Below, in pieces: positions 17,909 through 24,249 of a stretch of DNA of 24,249 bases. Position 1 is the first letter of the stretch, and each line of letters starts with the position of its first letter. Source of the stretch: Verrucomicrobiales bacterium (lineage in GTDB: Bacteria; Verrucomicrobiota; Verrucomicrobiia; Verrucomicrobiales; DEV007); the NCBI GenBank assembly GCA_023253615.1, contig JALRFZ010000291.1, positions 1-24,249 on the forward strand. Direction: 5' to 3'. The notes under the pieces are model-generated. The model was not told the DNA's origin. It saw only the letters and a list, made by a program, of their open reading frames with translations, and ran no database searches. The translations under genes and the position numbers were made by a program.

Positions 17909-20071
17909 ATGGCTTCGCTCCGTCTTCCCCTTTTCGCCCTCGCCGGACTCCTCGCCGGGTCCGCCTTTGCCCAGTCCACGCCCGTGCGCGACAAGAATGT
18001 CGAGGCCCGCCTCGTCGCGAGCGTCTCGACGATCCAACCGGGCGTGCCCTTCACCCTCGGTCTGCATTTCACGATCGACCGCACCTGGCACACCTACTGG
18101 GCGAATCCGGGCGATACCGGCATCCCCACCTCGCTGAATCTCGCCCTCCCCGAAGGGTTCACGGCCGGTCCGCTCCAGTTTCCCGTGCCGAAAAAATTCA
18201 TCACCGACTACGGCTTCGGGGTGAAGGAAGCGGGCTTCGGCTACGAGACCTCCGTGATCCATCCGATGACGATCACGCCACCCGCCACCCTGACACCCGG
18301 ACACAAAGTCACCCTCTCGGGCAAGGCGGGCTGGCTGATGTGCGATCCCAACACCTGCGTCCCGGGCAAGGCCGACCTCTCCATCACCCTCGAAGTCGGC
18401 GCCACCGCGGCACCTTCGCCCGACGCCACCGCGATCGAGGCCGCCGTCGCGAAACTCCCCCAGCCCGTCGCCGCGCCGATGAAGGCCGCGCTCGAAGGCG
18501 CGAATGTCGTCCTCACCGCGACGATTCCGACGGGATCGATTCCCGAGGGAGCGAAACTCTCCTTCCATCCCCTCAAAAACCAGATCCTCGATCCTTTCAC
18601 CGATCCCACCGTCACTGTCGCCGGAGAAACGGTCACGATCTCCGGTCCGAAACACGAATCCCTCACCGCCGCGCCCGCCGAGTTCTCGGGAGTCCTCGCG
18701 GTGGAGGTGCCGGGGAAAAAGACTGGCTTCGAACTTTCCACGAGCGGCTTCACCGCGGACGTGGCATCCACCCCGACCGAACCCGCCACGCCCGCGGCCG
18801 ATCCTGACAAAACACCTGAACCGGCCACGGCCGCCGCCGCCACTCCCGAAGAACTGCCCTTCGGCGGCGGCCTCTTCGGCGTCCTCTTCGCCGCCTTTCT
18901 CGGGGGCATCATCCTGAACGTGATGCCCTGCGTCTTCCCCGTGATCTCGCTGAAGGTGATGTCCTTCGTCGGACACGCCGGCGAGGACCGGAAAAAGGTC
19001 TTCGCCCATTCCGCCGTCTTTGCCCTCGGCATTCTCGTCTTCTTCTGGGCCCTCACCATCATGATGCTGGTGATCAAGTCCGCGAGCGGCGGCGAGGTCG
19101 GATGGGGAGCCCAGCTCCAATACCCCGGCGTCGTCATCGGGCTCATCGTCATCATGGTCCTCGTCGCGATGAGCCTTTTCGGCACGTTTGAGATCGGTGC
19201 TTCCATGACCGCCGTCGGCGGTGATCTCGCCAACAAGTCGGGCTACGCCGGCAGTTTCTGGAGCGGAGCCCTCGCCGTCCTCCTCGCCACGCCCTGCACC
19301 GCCCCGCTCATGGCTCCGGCGATCGGCTTCGCCCTCTCGCAATCGGCCCCGGTGATGTTCCTCGTCTTCACCACTCTCGGACTCGGACTCGCGGCACCTT
19401 ATTTCCTCTTCGCGATCTTTCCGAAGCTCCTCGACGTGCTCCCCGCACCCGGCGCGTGGATGGAGACCTTCAAACAGTTCATGGGATTCCCCATGCTCGC
19501 CGTCGTCGTCTGGCTCTCCGGCGTGCTCTCGAAGCAGCTCGACACCGAGGGACTCCAGTGGGCCCTCGCCGCCGTCCTTTTGGTGGCTTTGGCAGGATGG
19601 ATCTACGGGCGTTTCGGCGGCTTCGACCGTTCCGCCTCCGCACGGATGAAGGGACGCCTCACCGCCCTGCTCGTCTTCCTCGTCGCCCTCGGCGTGGCCT
19701 GGGACGCCTCCGCGAAACGGCCTCCGGCGAACACGATCGACATCGCCGATGTCATCGCCAAGCATCGGGCCGAAGGCAAACACGTCTTCGTCGACTTCAC
19801 CGCGGAATGGTGCGTCACCTGCAAGGTCAACAAACGCGTCGCGATCAATACGCCCGCGGTGCAGGAAGCCTTCCAGGAAAACAACGTCGCCTTCGTCACC
19901 GCCGACTGGACCAACGAGGATCCGAGCATCACGAAACTCCTCGCGGAATTCGGCCGCGCCGGAGTGCCGTTTTACCTGCTCTATCCCACCGATACCAGCA
20001 AAGAGCCGATCCGCTTCGGCGACGGGATTCTCACGCAAGGGGCGATTCTGGAGGCGATCGGGAAGTTGTGA
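17909..20071 (+). CDS. dsbD: DsbD/ScsB-like membrane protein-disulfide reductase
   Basis: This is a 720-residue protein with all three DsbD modules. After the signal peptide (MASLRLPLFALAGLLAGSAFA), the periplasmic N-terminal domain carries the Cys pair C145/C150 (WLMCDPNTCVPG). An Ala/Pro-rich linker (about 285-315) leads to the membrane core starting near residue 320, with the paired redox Cys in NVMPCVFP (C341) and ATPCTAPLM (C463). The C-terminal thioredoxin-like domain has WCVTC (C635 and C638). Known family members carry electrons from cytoplasmic thioredoxin across the membrane to periplasmic partners, including those that keep cytochrome c haem-site cysteines reduced. The larger N-terminal region resembles ScsB-type members more than E. 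coli DsbD. The ATG at 17909 directly precedes the signal; a weak TTGAGC at 17847-17852 might be a -35. The hairpin starting at 20081 could end the transcript. Confidence 0.93.
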   Translation: MASLRLPLFALAGLLAGSAFAQSTPVRDKNVEARLVASVSTIQPGVPFTLGLHFTIDRTWHTYWANPGDTGIPTSLNLALPEGFTAGPLQFPVPKKFITDYGFGVKEAGFGYETSVIHPMTITPPATLTPGHKVTLSGKAGWLMCDPNTCVPGKADLSITLEVGATAAPSPDATAIEAAVAKLPQPVAAPMKAALEGANVVLTATIPTGSIPEGAKLSFHPLKNQILDPFTDPTVTVAGETVTISGPKHESLTAAPAEFSGVLAVEVPGKKTGFELSTSGFTADVASTPTEPATPAADPDKTPEPATAAAATPEELPFGGGLFGVLFAAFLGGIILNVMPCVFPVISLKVMSFVGHAGEDRKKVFAHSAVFALGILVFFWALTIMMLVIKSASGGEVGWGAQLQYPGVVIGLIVIMVLVAMSLFGTFEIGASMTAVGGDLANKSGYAGSFWSGALAVLLATPCTAPLMAPAIGFALSQSAPVMFLVFTTLGLGLAAPYFLFAIFPKLLDVLPAPGAWMETFKQFMGFPMLAVVVWLSGVLSKQLDTEGLQWALAAVLLVALAGWIYGRFGGFDRSASARMKGRLTALLVFLVALGVAWDASAKRPPANTIDIADVIAKHRAEGKHVFVDFTAEWCVTCKVNKRVAINTPAVQEAFQENNVAFVTADWTNEDPSITKLLAEFGRAGVPFYLLYPTDTSKEPIRFGDGILTQGAILEAIGKL

Positions 20072-20080
20072 GCCTGACCG

Positions 20081-20194
20081 GTGGCATGGGCTTCCAGCCC
20101 ATGCGTCGTGAACAGACCTGGAAAGAACGGATCGGGTTCAATCGCGATTCCACGCCGCCCCCCGCCGAAAGCATCGGCAGGATGCCGATGCCAC
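20081..20194. repeat. REP doublet (REPIN/BIME-like inverted pair)
   Basis: Two 24-base palindromes, 20081-20104 and 20171-20194, lie in inverted orientation 66 bases apart. Each reads, outside in, GTG plus a nine-pair stem and a TCC loop: arms GCATGGGCT/AGCCCATGC in the first and GCATCGGCA/TGCCGATGC in the second, read from the opposite strand. They match at 20 of 24 positions, and the four differences form two compensatory base-pair swaps. The GTGG foot and hairpin are typical of REP elements mobilised by RAYT (TnpA_REP) proteins. The pair sits between convergent genes and extends into the 3' end of the phosphodiesterase gene. Confidence 0.8.
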
Positions 20195-20965
20195 GGGCCT
20201 CTTCCACCTCACCACCCCCGCGATCACATCGGGCACGTCCGTGATGATCGCGTCGGCCCCGCGTTTCAGCCAAAAGGTGGCAATGTCAGGATCGTTCACC
20301 GTCCAAAGAGCCAGCCTCGCTCCGAGGGCGCACACCCGCGGCAGATCGGTTTCGAGGAGGTCGGCATGATTCCACCCGACCCAGTCAGGTCGGAGACCGG
20401 ACAGGGTCGAGTGTTTCGCCGCATCGAGCTCCTTGCTGCCGAGCGCGCCGATTTTCACCACCGGCATTTCCTGACGGAAGGCCGCGAGAAACTTCCAATC
20501 GAAGCTCTGCACGATGACCCGGTCGGCCGCCTCCAACGCGCGGATCACCCTGGCGTAAGCCGCGGCATCGCCGGTCTTGTGTTCGATCAAGGGGATCGCG
20601 CCGCCCTCGAGACACAACTTCACGGCATCTTCAAAGCGTGGCACCGGTTCGCCGGCGAAGGAACCTTTCGTGAACCACTTGCCGACATCGAGCGTCTGCA
20701 CCGTCGCCCAATCGAGCGACTCGATCGTGCCAGGCCGAAGCGCGAGCCGGTCGAGTTCCTTGTCGTGGAAAAGCACGAGTTCGCCGTCCCTCGTGGTTCT
20801 CACATCAAACTCGATCACCTTCGCGCCGAGGCGCAGGGCTTCACGAATGGCCGCGGCCGTGTTCTCCGGCGCGATGGCCGAAGCGCCGCGGTGGGCGATG
20901 ACAAGAGGTTCGGCGAAGGCGGTGGTGCCCATGAGGAGTAACACGGAGAGAATGGATTGGGTCAT
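20138..20965 (-). CDS. Secreted glycerophosphodiester phosphodiesterase
   Basis: This is a 275-residue protein with a signal peptide (MTQSILSVLLLMGTTAFA). The catalytic pattern of the GDPD family is complete: H25-R-G, E52 and D54 in EFDVRTTRDG, and H67 in LFHD. The rest keeps the TIM-barrel landmarks (IPLIEHKTG, VIVQSFDW, LALWTVND, GADAIITDVPDV). The family hydrolyses glycerophosphodiesters to glycerol-3-phosphate and an alcohol; with the signal peptide it would act in the periplasm or outside the cell. The usual C-terminus ends near ITDVPDVI. The last 20 or so residues (VASASCRCFRRGAAWNRD) are encoded by the REP doublet, so the natural stop appears to have been replaced. The amidohydrolase gene lies 142 bases upstream on the same strand. 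Confidence 0.92.
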   Translation of the reverse strand: MTQSILSVLLLMGTTAFAEPLVIAHRGASAIAPENTAAAIREALRLGAKVIEFDVRTTRDGELVLFHDKELDRLALRPGTIESLDWATVQTLDVGKWFTKGSFAGEPVPRFEDAVKLCLEGGAIPLIEHKTGDAAAYARVIRALEAADRVIVQSFDWKFLAAFRQEMPVVKIGALGSKELDAAKHSTLSGLRPDWVGWNHADLLETDLPRVCALGARLALWTVNDPDIATFWLKRGADAIITDVPDVIAGVVRWKRPVASASCRCFRRGAAWNRD

Positions 20966-21046
20966 CGGATCACGAACTTTTCAAGAGAACAGGGAAAGAG
21001 CCACGATTTCAGAGAGGTCACCTTGAAAGCGCAAGGAGGGTCGACA

Positions 21047-21092
21047 TTCCTGTCGCCCGACAAGCCCGGCCAGTGCAGCCGCGCGACAGGAA
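21047..21092. repeat. Inverted repeat between same-strand genes
   Basis: TTCCTGTCGC at 21047-21056 pairs perfectly with GCGACAGGAA at 21083-21092 around a 26-base, GC-rich loop. It lies between the amidohydrolase stop (21108) and the phosphodiesterase start (20965). It could be a terminator for the amidohydrolase transcript or a second dispersed palindrome family. There is no T-tract. Confidence 0.5.
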
Positions 21093-21107
21093 GAGAATGC
21101 AGCGCTT

Positions 21108-22037
21108 TCAACCAAGCTTCAAAACCCGCTTCGCGTTCCCGGAAAAGATCTTCGCCCGCACCGCCGGATCCGTCACATACTTTCGCACGTTCGCAATCTG
21201 CCCCGAGCCCGAGCATTTCTCCCCCTCCCCGACCGGATCGGAGCAATCGGTACCGAGCATCAGTTTGTCCTGATGCCGCAGGAAAAAGGCGGCGGCGTGC
21301 TCCGGATCGCGGTCGAAGGCGTTCTTGCCCGATCCGGCGGAGAGGTCGCCGTACAGGTTGGGGTAGTCGGAGAGATAACGATCGGTCAGCCCTCCCGGCG
21401 AGACAGGTCCCTTCGGATACATCACCTGCTGGTCGTGTTTGGCATCGATGTTCCCCCACCAGGTCTGGGCGTGACCGATGAAGTTCACCTTCGGGAAACG
21501 CTCGAGGATCTTGTGGAAGCGGTCGAAGCCAAGGTTGTACATGCCTTCCTGGAAATGCAGCAAGACCGGCACCCCGTGGGCCGAGGCGACCTCGTAGATC
21601 CGGATCATCGGATCCGAATCGACCGGAAGGGAGAACTTCGATTCCCCGATTCCGATGGCCCCGCGCGCGAGCCATTTTTCGATCGAGGCGACGGCACCGT
21701 CCGCGTCGGGGACCTCGTTGCAGAAGTAGACGAAGGACTCCGGATGCTCCGCCGCAAAGCGCGCCGCCGCCTCCGTGCCAAAGACGCGGGCGGCGAGTCC
21801 GTTCGACTTCCCGGCATGGGTCGAGGCCCGCGCCATTTCCGTGCCCGCAGGAAGGAGCACGGTCTTCGAAACGCCCATCGCCTTCTGGTGGGCGAGGAAC
21901 TCCGGATTGCGCCGTCCGTTGAAATGGATGTGCTGGTGGATGTCGATGATTTCCTCGGGAGCGTCTGCCGCGAGAGAAACGGCGAATCCGGACAGGGTCG
22001 TGAGACCCGCGAGGCGGGTGAAGTGTCTGCGGTTCAT
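21108..22037 (-). CDS. Tat-exported amidohydrolase (amidohydrolase-2 type)
   Basis: From the ATG at 22037 the protein has 309 residues; a TTG two codons upstream (22043) is open too, but the ATG directly precedes a twin-arginine signal (NRRHFTRLAGL). Metal-site motifs of the amidohydrolase-2 TIM barrel are visible: H34-x-H36 in IDIHQHIHF, a His in VLLHFQEG, a His in FIGHAQTWW and an Asp in GTDCSD near the end. Relatives include decarboxylases and hydrolases of varied substrates, and the substrate here cannot be inferred. The Tat signal agrees with folding and metal loading before export. It is divergent from the AAA/DUF4143 gene and upstream of the phosphodiesterase on the same strand. Confidence 0.88.
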   Translation of the reverse strand: MNRRHFTRLAGLTTLSGFAVSLAADAPEEIIDIHQHIHFNGRRNPEFLAHQKAMGVSKTVLLPAGTEMARASTHAGKSNGLAARVFGTEAAARFAAEHPESFVYFCNEVPDADGAVASIEKWLARGAIGIGESKFSLPVDSDPMIRIYEVASAHGVPVLLHFQEGMYNLGFDRFHKILERFPKVNFIGHAQTWWGNIDAKHDQQVMYPKGPVSPGGLTDRYLSDYPNLYGDLSAGSGKNAFDRDPEHAAAFFLRHQDKLMLGTDCSDPVGEGEKCSGSGQIANVRKYVTDPAVRAKIFSGNAKRVLKLG

Positions 22038-22129
22038 CAGCAACCGATGATGAAAGGGGCGTCGTTCGATGGCGAGGAAAATGGATCCACGATTGCGGCC
22101 GAAGTGAGTTTGGAATTTACGGTCAGAAA

Positions 22130-22171
22130 TTACTCAATTACTGAGTGATTTTACTCAATGATTGAGTAAAA
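22130..22171. promoter_or_regulatory. Tandem palindromic operators upstream of the AAA/DUF4143 gene
   Basis: The right site is a perfect palindrome, core TTACTCAAT-G-ATTGAGTAA at 22151-22169, extending by two bases on each side to 22149-22171. The left site at 22130-22148 (TTACTCAATTACTGAGTGA) matches it with three differences. Their starts are 21 bases apart, two helical turns, as expected for cooperative binding on one DNA face. The AT-rich sites stand out in this GC-rich region. Confidence 0.75.
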
Positions 22172-22172
22172 C

Positions 22173-22201
22173 TTGACAATCCTTCCTGGGTCGCCGATTT
22201 T
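22173..22201 (+). promoter_or_regulatory. Possible promoter of the AAA/DUF4143 gene, leaderless start
   Basis: A consensus TTGACA (22173-22178) begins two bases after the right-hand operator palindrome. With a 17-base spacer the -10 would be GATTTT (22196-22201), which is weak. Transcription would then start at or next to the ATG at 22207, and no Shine-Dalgarno sequence is present, so the message is probably leaderless. A repressor at the operators would block the -35. Confidence 0.45.
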
Positions 22202-22206
22202 ACGCC

Positions 22207-23385
22207 ATGGCCTTTGAACTGAACGTGGTGGCCGACCTCGCAGGCGCCCTCCGGGAAGGGCCGCCGCTGCTCCAGATTCTCATCGGCCCCCGCCAAGTGG
22301 GCAAAACCACGGCGGCGTGGGATCTCGCCAAGCGTCTGGACTGGCCCTCTGTCTTCGAGGCGGCCGACCTCTCGCCGCCTCCCGGTCCGGAGTGGATCGA
22401 AACCCACTGGCAGCGTGCCCGCGCCCTCGGCGGACGCCCCGCCCTGCTCGTCCTCGACGAAATCCAGAAAGTGCCAGGTTGGAGCGTCACCGTGAAGCGA
22501 CTCTGGGACGAGGAACGCCGCCGGCCGGATCCGGTTTCAGTAGTTTTGTTAGGCTCCTCCTCCCTGGGATTGCACCAGGGGATGACCGAGAGTCTCGCGG
22601 GGCGGTTCCTCCTCCATCGCTGCATGCACTGGAGTTTCCCGGAAGTGGCCGCCGCTTTCGGGATGAGACTCGATGAGTGGATCTTCTTCGGAGGTTATCC
22701 CGGGGCCGAGCCCTTCCGGAAGAACGAGGTCCAATGGGTCCGCTACATCGCCGACTCACTCATCGAGACCGCGATCGCCCGCGACGTGCTCCAGATGCAC
22801 ACCGTGGCGAAGCCGGCCTTGCTCCGCTCGCTCTTCGGTCTGGCCGCGACCCATCCTTCGCAGATCCTCTCGTGGAACAAGATGCTCGGGCAACTCGTCG
22901 ATGCGGGAAACACGACGACCCTCTCGCATTACGCCGATCTGTTGGAAACCGCTTTTCTCCTTTCCGCCCTGCCTCTCTACAGCGCGGGTACTCCGCGGAA
23001 GCGGGCCGGAAGTCCGAAGCTGATCCTCTGGAACAACGCTCTGGTCAGCGCCTTCTGCGGCTACACTTTCACTGCAGCGCGTGGAGATGGGCCGTGGTGG
23101 GGACGCCTCGTGGAGAATGCCGTGGGCCTTCACCTTCTCAATCAACTGCCCCGGGAATCCTATACCGTTTCCTACTGGCGCGACGGCCCGCAGGAGGTCG
23201 ATTTTGTCGTGAGCCGCGGAAAGGAAACCTGGGCACTGGAGGTGAAGTCCGGGCGACCGGGCCGAATCTCGGGCCTGGCAGGTTTCCGCGAGCGTTATCC
23301 CCGCGCGAAGGTGCTCATCATCGGAACGGGAGGCATCCCGTTGGAGGAATTCTTCTCCCGGCCGGCCCCGGATTGGTTCAAGTGA
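22207..23385 (+). CDS. AAA ATPase with DUF4143 domain (PD-(D/E)XK-like C-terminus)
   Basis: This is a 392-residue protein of the AAA_14/DUF4143 family. The N-terminal ATPase has Walker A GPRQVGKTT (27-35), Walker B LLVLDE (D84, E85) and a sensor-like VVLLGSSSLG. The middle part (about 195-260) resembles the winged-helix region of this family. The C-terminus carries a nuclease-like signature: D332 in QEVDFVV, then E345-V-K347 in ALEVKSG, so the PD-(D/E)XK residues look intact. The role of the family is poorly defined; it is widespread, often horizontally transferred, and sometimes discussed with toxin-antitoxin or defence genes. The gene has its own promoter region with paired operators and no cotranscribed partner. 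Binding of the operators by its own winged helix is a hypothesis. It is not a membrane protein. Confidence 0.92.
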   Translation: MAFELNVVADLAGALREGPPLLQILIGPRQVGKTTAAWDLAKRLDWPSVFEAADLSPPPGPEWIETHWQRARALGGRPALLVLDEIQKVPGWSVTVKRLWDEERRRPDPVSVVLLGSSSLGLHQGMTESLAGRFLLHRCMHWSFPEVAAAFGMRLDEWIFFGGYPGAEPFRKNEVQWVRYIADSLIETAIARDVLQMHTVAKPALLRSLFGLAATHPSQILSWNKMLGQLVDAGNTTTLSHYADLLETAFLLSALPLYSAGTPRKRAGSPKLILWNNALVSAFCGYTFTAARGDGPWWGRLVENAVGLHLLNQLPRESYTVSYWRDGPQEVDFVVSRGKETWALEVKSGRPGRISGLAGFRERYPRAKVLIIGTGGIPLEEFFSRPAPDWFK

Positions 23386-23480
23386 GGAGCAGGCAAGCCC
23401 TCCCCCATCCACGCCCCGCTTTTCCCTGATCCCGCCATTTCCCGGCACCGGCTTTGGTCCTTACTCTGGAGGGTGCCCTT

Positions 23481-24188
23481 ATGAAGATCCGCGTTTTCCG
23501 ATTTCCCTTCGCCGGGGTGGTCCTTGCTTCGATTGCCTCCGTCCTCAACGCCCAGACCCCGGCCGAACCCGAGGTCTCGGCGGAGGAATTTCCACGCGCT
23601 CCCGCGACCGAACCGGCCGATGCCCTCGCGACCTTTGAAATGGCGCCGGGCTTCGACCTCACCCTCGCCGCCCACGAGCCGGCCGTGGTCGATCCGATCG
23701 CGATGGCTTTCGATGAAAAGGGCCGCGCCTACGTCGTCGAGATGGTCGGCTATTCCGAGCGCCGCGACGACGAGGTCTGCCAGGTGCGCCTGCTCACCGA
23801 CGTGGACGGCGACGGCAAGTTCGACCAAAGCGTCGTCTTCAAGAACAAACTGAAATGGCCCAGCGCGATCCTCTGCTACAAGGGCGGGGTCTTCGTCGGA
23901 GCCTCGCCGGACCTGTATTACTTCAAGGACACCGACGGCGACGGCGTCTGCGACGAAGAGCGGACGGTCTTCACCGGCTTCGGCAGCGAGATGGAACGTC
24001 TCAACATGCAGGCCCTTTTCAACAGCCTGCGATGGGGTCCCGACAACCGCATCTGGGGTGCCACGGCGGGCAACGGCGGCATCATCACCCGTCCTGACAA
24101 ACCCACCGAAGCCCGCACAGAAGACCCCGCACCTTACCGGGTCGATCCCACGTCCGACGATGACGCAGCTATTTGTTTAACAATTTAA
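23481..24188 (+). CDS. PVC-type propeller protein, N-terminal part only (Piru_Ver_Nterm-like), disrupted
   Basis: From the ATG at 23481, chosen for the GGAGGG Shine-Dalgarno at 23468-23473, the frame gives 235 residues. A signal peptide (MKIRVFRFPFAGVVLASIASVLNA) is followed by a propeller region with the family pattern: FDLTLAAHEPAVVDPIAMAFDEKG, RAYVVEMVGY, TDVDGDGKFDQSVVFKN, KDTDGDGVCDEERTVFTGFG, NSLRWGPDNRIWGATAGNGG. Proteins of this kind in Planctomycetes and Verrucomicrobia are typically around a thousand residues, with HEAT-like repeats and a C-terminal CxxCH haem site; here only the start is present. The frame ends with AICLTI and a TAA in a run of AT-rich sequence unlike anything else in the window, so the gene is broken, chimeric or misassembled at its 3' end. 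Confidence 0.75.
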   Translation: MKIRVFRFPFAGVVLASIASVLNAQTPAEPEVSAEEFPRAPATEPADALATFEMAPGFDLTLAAHEPAVVDPIAMAFDEKGRAYVVEMVGYSERRDDEVCQVRLLTDVDGDGKFDQSVVFKNKLKWPSAILCYKGGVFVGASPDLYYFKDTDGDGVCDEERTVFTGFGSEMERLNMQALFNSLRWGPDNRIWGATAGNGGIITRPDKPTEARTEDPAPYRVDPTSDDDAAICLTI

Positions 24189-24249
24189 CAATAAAAAGTG
24201 ATTTTAAAATGAATTCATTGCGTTTTTCAAATCAAAACCATTGATAATT
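24169..24249. other. Abrupt AT-rich tail
   Basis: From about 24169 to the end, about 15 of the last 79 bases are G or C by hand count (near 19%), against clearly GC-rich DNA before. It contains a tandem TTTAACAA repeat and no gene. It may be the left end of an inserted element, foreign DNA, or an assembly join. Confidence 0.6.

Noticed and set aside
17900..20038. A 712-codon minus-strand open frame opposite dsbD
   Set aside because: Composition is Gly/Glu/Arg-heavy with no fold pattern, while the plus frame has complete DsbD redox motifs.
22038..22043. TTG start two codons upstream of the amidohydrolase ATG
   Set aside because: The ATG at 22037 directly precedes the Tat signal and is the more likely start.
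23454..23480. TTG start upstream of the propeller gene ATG
   Set aside because: A GGAGGG ribosome-binding site lies at the right distance from the ATG at 23481 and would be inside the coding region if the TTG were used.

Overview
The window is a GC-rich bacterial fragment that most likely comes from a member of the Verrucomicrobiota. The signs are several very large multidomain exoproteins with lamin-tail, Calx-beta and Ig-like modules, a TIGR02597-like secreted protein, a PVC-type propeller protein of the Piru_Ver_Nterm kind, few clear Shine-Dalgarno sites, and a REP-type repeat pair. No rRNA, tRNA, CRISPR array or transposase gene was seen. Genes on both strands fill almost everything, and no gene-free stretch exceeds 300 bases.

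Layout. Bases 1-6492 (minus) hold the first 2164 codons of a giant secreted protein whose C-terminal catalytic domain is a PhoD-type alkaline phosphatase, cut by the left edge. Divergent from it, 6741-10676 (plus) carries four secreted-protein genes in a row: a TIGR02597-like protein, a PPC-domain protein, a cytochrome c'-like monoheme protein, and an HtrA-like PDZ protein that has lost its catalytic His and Ser. The last two overlap by ATGA. A strong hairpin at 10684-10723 separates this run from the convergent giant gene 10729-16773 (minus), which joins PhoX-like, endonuclease/exonuclease/phosphatase (EEP) and endonuclease I modules in one secreted chain and has a Pho-box-like direct repeat upstream. 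Further right are a secreted esterase (16908-17804, minus), a DsbD/ScsB-like disulfide reductase (17909-20071, plus), a secreted glycerophosphodiester phosphodiesterase (20138-20965, minus) whose 3' end runs into a REP doublet, a Tat-exported amidohydrolase (21108-22037, minus), an AAA/DUF4143 ATPase with tandem palindromic operators (22207-23385, plus), and a truncated PVC-type propeller gene (from 23481, plus) that ends where the DNA abruptly becomes AT-rich.

How the genes may work together. Two giant exoproteins (PhoD; PhoX + EEP nuclease + endonuclease I) plus the exported glycerophosphodiesterase suggest a phosphorus-scavenging locus that cuts extracellular nucleic acid, strips phosphate from the products and uses phospholipid head groups. 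This is inference from domains and proximity. The Pho-box-like repeat supports it but is unproven.

The best candidates for something new are the three-enzyme phosphoesterase fusion, the ATGA-coupled cytochrome c'/pseudo-HtrA pair, the REP doublet with compensatory base changes, and the paired operators in front of the DUF4143 ATPase.
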